This document shows positions 57,875 to 64,000 of a stretch of 64,000 nucleotides of DNA, one piece after another. The position numbers and the translations under genes are program-made. Under the pieces are notes generated by a model. It saw only the letters and a program-made list of their open reading frames with translations, ran no database searches and had not been told where the DNA came from. This stretch comes from Epiperipatus broadwayi. Taxonomy: Eukaryota > Onychophora > Udeonychophora > Euonychophora > Peripatidae. How positions within the stretch are numbered: the stretch's first letter is position 1; each line of letters begins with the position of its first letter. The DNA is taken from NCBI GenBank assembly GCA_028023455.1, contig JAQFVV010012669.1, positions 312,001 to 376,000 of the forward strand. The letters run 5' to 3'.

Positions 57875-58110
57875 AATATAAAGGAAATTTTTGATAGAAA
57901 GATTATTCCTGGAATAGTGTATATTGCCCCTTGCTTTTGCAAAAAGGCACATATATATATAGGCCAGAGTAATTTGAGCTTAAATAAAAGAATAAAGGTA
58001 CATAAAAGTAGGGTAAAAATTAAATATCTCAGTTCTACTTTATATATGCATAAAAAGATACAGGCTACACTATTAATTCGAATGAGGCTAAGGTTGTTTA
58101 TTTTGAAATA
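57875..58110 (+). pseudogene. PLE GIY-YIG endonuclease fragment, right (plus) member of a head-to-head pair
   Basis: Plus strand: FDRKIIPGIVYIAPCFCKKA, HIYIGQSNLSLNKRIKVHK, then LSSTLYMHKKIQATLLI. Near-identical to the minus-strand copy and joined to it by a palindrome centred near 57870. A (TA) expansion adds residues before YIGQ. Ends in stops. Confidence 0.8.
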
Positions 58111-58316
58111 AAAAGAAAAAATAAATAATTTTCACTATTAAAATTTTATGATTTTGAAGCAATTAACTTATTTAAAAGTTATTTTAATATTAAATATGTA
58201 TGGGGTGTAAGTGGAATTGTGGGTAATAATTAGTATATATACACTTGAGAAGTCTGCTTCTTTAGCTAAACTGGTTAAATTGTGAAATTTGGAGTAATGT
58301 TGTTATATATATATAT
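58111..58316. other. AT-rich spacer
   Basis: No supported feature. Confidence 0.3.
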
Positions 58317-59676
58317 TGTAACGTTTATTTATATACGTTGCAAATATATTGGCATTTGGTAGAAGCTAAAAAATAAAAGTAAATTTAGATTTTTTTTTGA
58401 CTAATTTTTTTTTTAAAAAATAACGTACAATGAAAGTTAAATTATTCTTTCGGTTTTTTTTTATGTAATTAGAAATAAAAGTTAGAATTGGAGAGAACAA
58501 AAGACACAAATTACCAATCTAGATAAGAGAAAGTAAAAATATTTCAACTAATTAAAGATGGAAGAATAATGCTAAAAAAAAAAGAGAACTTTGTAACTTA
58601 AATTTAAGAGAGAGTGTATAAGATTATTATCTTATACGCTGATAAAAAGACAAACAAAAGATATGCGCAGAAGTCGGAAAACTGGGCCTCTAGAGAGTAT
58701 AAAAGGCAGAGATCAGTTTGAAGGACATCTTGTTCATTGGTTTCTCTAGTTGGTCTTGGATAACAATAATATATCCAAGATCGCTCTACGCTGAAGTAAT
58801 TCGGCTTGTCGGAGTGAACCGGAGCTTCTGAAGACATCATGCCTGAAGATGTATACCAGAAAAGCTTTCGTGACCGACTAGGAGAATGGACCACAAGATC
58901 AAATAATAACCAAAAGGCCAAGCTCATTCTACCTAAAAAACTATGCATAGTTATCTACTACTGAATTCCCAAAACTTACCGGTAAGTAATGCTTCATTAT
59001 CCTGATTGTGGCAAAAGTAACGTTTGCAAACAATTCTTAAAAATAAGCTTATAATAGGATCCCGATAGAGACTCTTATTTAACCAAGAACTTTGTAATTA
59101 ATTATTCAGCAGTTATTTTTTTATTATTAATGTTTCACGTCAGAATTAAGTGTATTCTCTCCAATTTATTTGATAAATAATTTATTTCAAACATTTTTTA
59201 TCTATTAGAATAAATATATTTCTAATACCAATTTTCATTTGTGCGTTATTAATAATAGTTATTATTTTTTATTATTAAATTTATTATTAGTTTAGTGGGA
59301 TTTAAAACGGAATTTACCTTGCCAATGTATTTAAACAAGCCCAGAAATAATAATCAAAAAGGAGAAAATAGTTCTCGTTACGGTATGATGCAATACCGAT
59401 TAGTTTAAAAGCACTTTTTTTTCTGTTTAGTTTACGAGTTACAATATGTTTGATGCCGACTCAGTGGGTCTAACGACTCTGGCGCCCTTATGTAGAAATT
59501 AAAAACTGAGTCAGCTCACGATTGTACTTAGCAATAATTCTAGGCCGAGTTGATCAGGAAATATAGCTATGTTTTTAGAACAGAAATATAACTTTCTTCT
59601 TTTTTGATATAGCTGGATCAACTCACGCACAGTTTATATTAGCATGTAGAGGCCTAGCAAAATGAAAAACGTTACA
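58317..59676 (+). mobile_element. LTR-like element (possible solo LTR), 1360 bp, TGTAACGTTT...AAACGTTACA
   Basis: Termini are a 10-bp perfect inverted repeat starting TGT and ending ACA, set in (TA)n on both sides (a short TA target duplication cannot be told from the microsatellite). A promoter-like TATAAAAGG sits at 58698-58706, followed by a less AT-rich transcribed-looking region (58710-58960). A TGGCGCC string near 59480 resembles retroelement primer-binding sites, which would be internal to a solo LTR and is unexplained. No gag or pol. A non-autonomous TIR element is the main alternative; a 114-codon minus-strand frame here (58604-58948) has no recognisable domain. Confidence 0.5.
58698..58706 (+). 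promoter_or_regulatory. TATA box of the LTR-like element
   Basis: TATAAAAGG, a textbook Pol II TATA motif, 380 bp from the left terminus in a comparatively GC-rich stretch. Confidence 0.5.
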
Positions 59677-59699
59677 ATATATATATATATATACATTCA

Positions 59700-59777
59700 T
59701 AGTATTATTTCCAGGAGCTTCCATTTGATAAAAATATAATAGTTGAGATTTCACAATAACAAGTACTTTCCTCAGAG
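59700..59777 (-). repeat. Fold-back family D, half copy
   Basis: Matches the left arm of 39656-39799 (tattatttcc.ggagctt, caataacaagtactttcctc). The minus strand carries CUGAGGA, AAGUAC, loop, then GAAA and UCUC, a hammerhead-like order with a broken 3' strand of stem II. Starts right after a (TA)n tract. Confidence 0.65.
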
Positions 59778-60184
59778 CTTTTTCTTTCTCAAATTTTAAA
59801 AATGTGTATGGTGAGATTTAAAATCGTTATTTTTTTTCATTTGTTATTTTCTTCTCATTCTCAAATTCTATTGGTAGAGAAATTTTAAAAAAATATTTTA
59901 TCCTCCAATAGCTTTTCCAAATACTGTTAATTTTCTTTAATTCACACTTTTCATTTATGCTCTTGGGCCTTTTAAAAATCTCTATAGCATTATTTAGCAA
60001 TCTCTGGTCAATTGTTCAATTTTTACCAGAATATTAAATATCACAACAGCCACAAGAGAAACACTAATAATACTCTTTTCTTTTATCTTTTTTATTAGGT
60101 GGTCAAATAAATAAATTGCTTATTCATTAAACATAATTTATTTTTTTTATTTTTCTAAATATATATATATATATTTCCTTTCAG
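59778..60184. other. AT-rich sequence, possible intron
   Basis: Ends in tttcctttcag, the acceptor of the candidate exon. Confidence 0.35.
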
Positions 60185-60234
60185 CATCTGCACCCCCTCT
60201 TCACAGAATGCCAAATACACCTGTCTGTACCAAG
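60185..60234 (+). CDS. Candidate 50-nt coding exon
   Basis: A GC-richer island with acceptor tatttcctttcag and donor CAAG|gtaatg in a very AT-rich setting. All three frames are open; one reads SAPPLHRMPNTPVCTK. 50 nt means a phase change across the exon. The frame cannot be chosen without neighbours, and no partner exon was found. It could be an exon of an unknown plus-strand gene or a chance splice pair. Confidence 0.35.
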
Positions 60235-61043
60235 GTAATGGTACAATACCTTATTGATTGGAGGGAAGAATCAAAATTGGGATAACTTTAGCTTATTTTA
60301 TTCTTAATTAATTTAATAAAACTTTCTAGAATAAATTATTTTATATATAATTGTGGGGTTGCACTCACCAGGTTTTATAAACTTTCAAACTAGGATAATT
60401 CTAAATTGATCCAGCAATATTGTTTTTAACTGCCTAGCCTTTATTTAACTAAATCTACCAGTATTATTATTTATTTATATAGGTTTATTTTATCATATCG
60501 AAAAATATGAATGCTGGCTCCAAAACCATGATGTGTAAAAACATTTATTCATAGGTCATAAGTACACTATATAGCATGAACACTGAAGAAAATGATCTCA
60601 CTGTAGGCACTATAATAAATCTTATGATCTGGTACAATGGTGGCCCAAAGTGAAGCTATGAATATGAGATAAATATGTAAGAGTTGATGTGAGTGAAAAA
60701 AATGTTATAATTATTTTTTAAAAAAAGTGAAAGATACAAATTTTAGTGGGTAAATATTTTATTTAATTGATTTATCTTTGCACATTCCTCAAGGGTATAA
60801 AAATGAATAAGCAGGAGACAACATAGGCAGATAAGTAACAGAAGTAAATGATCAGGGAGCAAACAAGACATTAGGGGAAAGGGGGTGGGTCTGTGAGTAA
60901 TAAATTTTCATTCAAGAAAAAAAGCACATTATTAAATATAGTTAGAAACAGCTAGAGAATTAATTATTAAAAATTGATTTAAAAAAAAAACACAATAATA
61001 AATATAATTAAAAAGAATATATATATATGAGATTAAGAAGTAG
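60235..61043. other. AT-rich sequence, nothing recognised
   Basis: No supported feature. Confidence 0.35.
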
Positions 61044-61379
61044 ATGAATAATTCAGAACAGTATGTCAGAAGACAGAAAATGGAAACAAAATATGATACA
61101 ATTCCAGTAGCCATTGGTATGATCAAAAAAATTATGAAAGAATTCAAAGCTAAAATGTTAGAGAAATGGAAAGAAATTGTTGAGGAAATGAGGGAAATGG
61201 TTAGAGAAATAAAAAAGAATCAGGAGTCATTCAAGAAAAGAATGGTAAAGATGATTAATAAAATGGTTCAAAGATCCGATGAGAAGTTACTCAGCCTTGA
61301 TAATGAAGTCAAGCAAAAGAAAATCAACATTAGTGAACAACAGAAATTAGGAAATGTACTAATTTTTAAAAAATTATAA
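61044..61379 (+). pseudogene. Coiled-coil ORF, possibly a LINE ORF1 remnant
   Basis: A 111-codon frame, Lys/Glu/Met-rich with heptad-like spacing (IKKIMKEFKAKMLEKWKEIV, EEMREMVREIKKNQESFKKR), a predicted long coiled coil over residues about 25-100. Coiled coils followed by a nucleic-acid-binding domain are typical of LINE ORF1 proteins. Downstream at 61495-61749 another frame continues after stops. No RT follows, so assignment is tentative; a lone chance frame is less likely given the helical composition. Confidence 0.4.
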
Positions 61380-61494
61380 AATATGGTTAGGGAATTTAGA
61401 AGAAAATGCATAATAAATAAATGTAGAATGGACATCAAGACCTAAATGGATAATGAAAATGATAGTGGTGTTTATGGTACATATGAACATTTAG

Positions 61495-61749
61495 GTGGAA
61501 AAAAAACCCAACACTGAAACCCATGGCTGGAACATTGATGATAAAAATAGTGACAAGAAAGAATGGAAAGAACACTTTATAAATACAAGTGCCAACCTAA
61601 TAGTTATAGAAAATTATAATAATGGTGGCAAAGTTGTGACAATGAATTTCTTACAAAATAAATTATGCCCCAGAAAATTTAAAAGTAAAACAGTATGGTA
61701 TAAAACAAAGGGAATTCATATTGTAAAGTCCTCAAGGAAAAATAAATAA
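61495..61749 (+). pseudogene. Open frame downstream of the coiled-coil ORF
   Basis: 84 codons in a new frame: WNIDDKNSDKKEWKEHFINT, SANLIVIENYNNGGKVVTMN, RKFKSKTVWYKTKGIHIVK. Could be the C-terminal part of the same broken ORF. The domain is not recognised. Confidence 0.3.
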
Positions 61750-62329
61750 ATTTAAAATTAGAGCAGACATGATATAAAAGATCCATTCCAGAGGGAAAAG
61801 AGTCAGATATCTTTCCAAATGACCTTTCCATTGGTGAACAAATATCTGGAAAGGGTTAAAAATTAAAATTTAGGTAATAAAGGCTAGCCTGCTTTCTGAA
61901 GCTTTTATGATAAATGAAGAATAAATCTATATGACTAATATATATATAATAGTACAAAAACAAGTTAAATAAACAAATTGGGATGAATTCATGAAAAAGA
62001 TATTAAGTCAATATATGTTACTGTGTTTAGTGATGATGATGAATGGGTGATGTCATTAGTATCATAATGCAGCATGTTCACAATATTTCTGGGAGGTAAA
62101 TATCTCCACACTAAACCTACCCAAAGTTGAAGATTTGAATTTATTTCAGAATAGCCCATAAGTCTCAAAGGAGCAGAGCTCATATAAAATATTTATGGTA
62201 ATTGTGACATTGTGCCATGAATCATGATTATAATTGTACATAACCAGCAGTATCAATAAGTAAAAATCATCCATAAGTAATACAAACCATTCATCATCAT
62301 GAATGATCAATCAAAATACATTAATACAA
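61750..62329. other. AT-rich sequence, nothing recognised
   Basis: No supported feature. Confidence 0.35.
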
Positions 62330-62420
62330 TAAATCAACAGTCAATTTTGTGGCTGGATTTGAACAATACAAAATATAAATCAACAGTCAATCTAGTGATT
62401 GGATTGAAAATGGGTCTTTT
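62330..62420. repeat. Imperfect tandem duplication, about 53-bp unit x 2
   Basis: aaatcaacagtcaatnt, gtg.ntggatt and gaa recur in order about 53 bp apart. Confidence 0.7.
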
Positions 62421-63889
62421 GTAGACCAGACTAACTATTTACCCCTTGTCAGCTTATTACAGATCATTGAAATCATTAATTTGGATGCACAACCCAAATG
62501 CTTACCAATCAGAATACATAATCATAAAAAACAATAATGCTGGGACATTAAAACATGCTGGTCATTATCAATGTTCTGGTGACTTAGTGCCATTAATGCA
62601 CTGGGAAAATATAAATTTAGATTCTAATAAAACAAAACTAAAATAAAATGTAGTGCATGGGCTTTAAGGAGTATTCTCTTTTGTGCCAACCAGGATGATG
62701 ATTGATCATATCTGGATGCCCAAAATCACTAATATACATCTCCATTCATATATCATATCATTATGCATGAATTCACCTCAGGTGAACACAAGCTCTATTA
62801 CTGCATGTGACCAAGAGATGATGGAAACATATTCTAAAAATATTTAAAACTACTGGAATTATTTTCATAATTGAACACAAGTTTATTAACAATAAAAATG
62901 ATATTAAAGTCTAGAATAAGGCTATGCATATCAGTTAAGTTTTCTGATTTTGATTAACATACATTAATAACAAATTATCACCTTGTGATTTACATATATG
63001 TGATTAATACAAAATTCAAATTATTACATTAATTTACAATGTCTCTTAATGAGTTTATATAAACACATATATATCTGCACAGACATTCATTTTATAATAT
63101 ACATTGAATATATTTTATTGATATTTAACAAAATTTTAAAAATGATTAAATTTTACATATAAGTGTATGTCTGACACATATTGGTATTTGACTTATTATA
63201 CAACAAATGATTAAAATTTTACATATATGCGTGTGTATATAACCTGTCACAATAATATATTTTTCATAGTTAATTCCTTCGTTAAAACTATACATAAAAT
63301 TCACATATACATGTGTATATATGAACATATAAATGATATGAATTAATATTATTAACTAGCCTCTTTTTTTCAGTCAATAAAAGTATTTTCTTAATTTTTT
63401 TCAAAAAAAAAAGTCAATTTTTTTTGCCAAGCAACTCAGTTTTTTAATGACTCAGTTAATTAATTACATCTTTAAATTAATCTAAAAAAGATTTTTGAAG
63501 TTCTCTTTTACCTTTCTTAAAATAAATTGTCCATAAATCAATCATTACTTCTAGATTTTAATTCAATTCAAGCAAAATTATTTATTTCTTATCCTTTAAA
63601 ATATATAGATTTTTAAATGTGATTTTTACCAAATAAATTTATTTAAAATTTCATTTTCATTATATATAATGCTACTCACTATTATATATGCATTTATATG
63701 TGCTCTGTGTGAGTTGGTTTTGGTGAGACAAGTATAATATATGATAGGTAAAGGTATAATTCAGGAATGGTTTTTGGCATTGAGCAGTTTCCTTTTGGCT
63801 AGAATTGGTCCAGGAAAGTTAGCTGCTTTCTCTGAACACATTTGTAGCTATGAATATCAACACAAAGAAGTGGATCATTTTCCTCCATG
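62421..63889. other. AT-rich sequence, nothing recognised
   Basis: No supported feature. Confidence 0.35.
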
Positions 63890-63945
63890 TGAATTCAAAC
63901 TCTACCATTGAACTGTAGAGCAACTGCTTCCTACTGTCTTGACTT
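63890..63945 (-). repeat. tRNA-like SINE head, weak
   Basis: The minus strand reads AGCAGTTGCTCTACAGTTCA and GGTAGAGTTTGAATTCAC, resembling the end of a tRNA with a B box. It lies in the less AT-rich last 250 bp, which may all be repeat. Confidence 0.3.
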
Positions 63946-64000
63946 CAGCCACATCTACATGGTAGCTCTGTCCAACTCTGCTAGATAACTCTGTAGCTAA

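Noticed and set aside
58604-58948. 114-codon minus-strand frame
   Set aside because: Lies in the promoter-proximal part of the LTR-like element with no protein motif; the plus strand carries the TATA box.
1-64000. CRISPR arrays, bacterial operons or prophage
   Set aside because: Spliced exon, SINEs, LINEs, PLEs and microsatellites mark eukaryotic DNA; no spaced direct-repeat array exists.

Overview
The window looks like nuclear DNA of an invertebrate animal with a large, strongly AT-rich, gene-poor genome. It has spliceosomal introns, long (TA)n tracts, several families of decayed non-LTR retrotransposons, Penelope-like elements (PLEs), tRNA-derived SINEs and many fold-back repeats. No species is assigned. 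Only one protein-coding exon of a host gene is convincing (27379-27934, minus strand); a second 50-bp exon (60185-60234, plus) is plausible. Nearly everything else recognisable is mobile DNA or its debris.

The main result is a set of repeats carrying hammerhead self-cleaving ribozyme (HHR) motifs. Family RZ1 (blocks 20547-22520, 28827-29811, 48730-49019 and a remnant at 10201-10290) has eight HHRs with core CUGANGA / stem II / GAAA / short palindromic stem III / GUC. Some lie head-to-tail 450 and 466 bp apart, the layout expected of a retrozyme whose transcript self-cleaves into unit-length, circularisable RNA. Two RZ1 blocks have exact 13- and 11-bp target-site duplications (TSDs) and a third has a near-match of 13 bp. 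Family RZ2 (2989-3577, 25290-25549, 53040-53745, decayed relatives near 17.15 and 56.75 kb) has a different HHR with an AUA cleavage triplet and a long stem I. Two further fold-back families carry weaker HHR-like motifs. In every inverted block the left copy is on the minus strand and the right copy on the plus strand.

Layout: 0-4.8 kb PLE reverse-transcriptase/GIY-YIG remnant, two SINEs, RZ2 block, fold-back. 6.6-14.3 kb tRNA-Gly-like sequence and LINE remnants of three kinds, one interrupted by another repeat. 15-20 kb a MITE, microsatellites and AT-rich spacer. 20.5-22.5 kb RZ1 multimer. 25-30 kb nested repeat with RZ2 fragment, the host exon, an intronic fold-back and the second RZ1 block. 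30.7-40.6 kb three LINE-B copies on the minus strand, interrupted by fold-backs. 40.6-46.6 kb mostly unassigned. 46.6-52 kb a PLE RT remnant, a degenerate tandem array and a LINE-A copy split by RZ1. 53-60 kb RZ2 block, head-to-head PLE GIY-YIG pair, and a 1.36-kb LTR-like element. 61-61.8 kb a decayed coiled-coil ORF.

PLEs of other animals are known to carry minimal type I hammerheads, and short HHR retroelements (retrozymes) are thought to borrow retrotransposon enzymes. PLE protein remnants beside RZ1/RZ2 fit that picture, but mobilisation of RZ1/RZ2 by these PLEs is inference.
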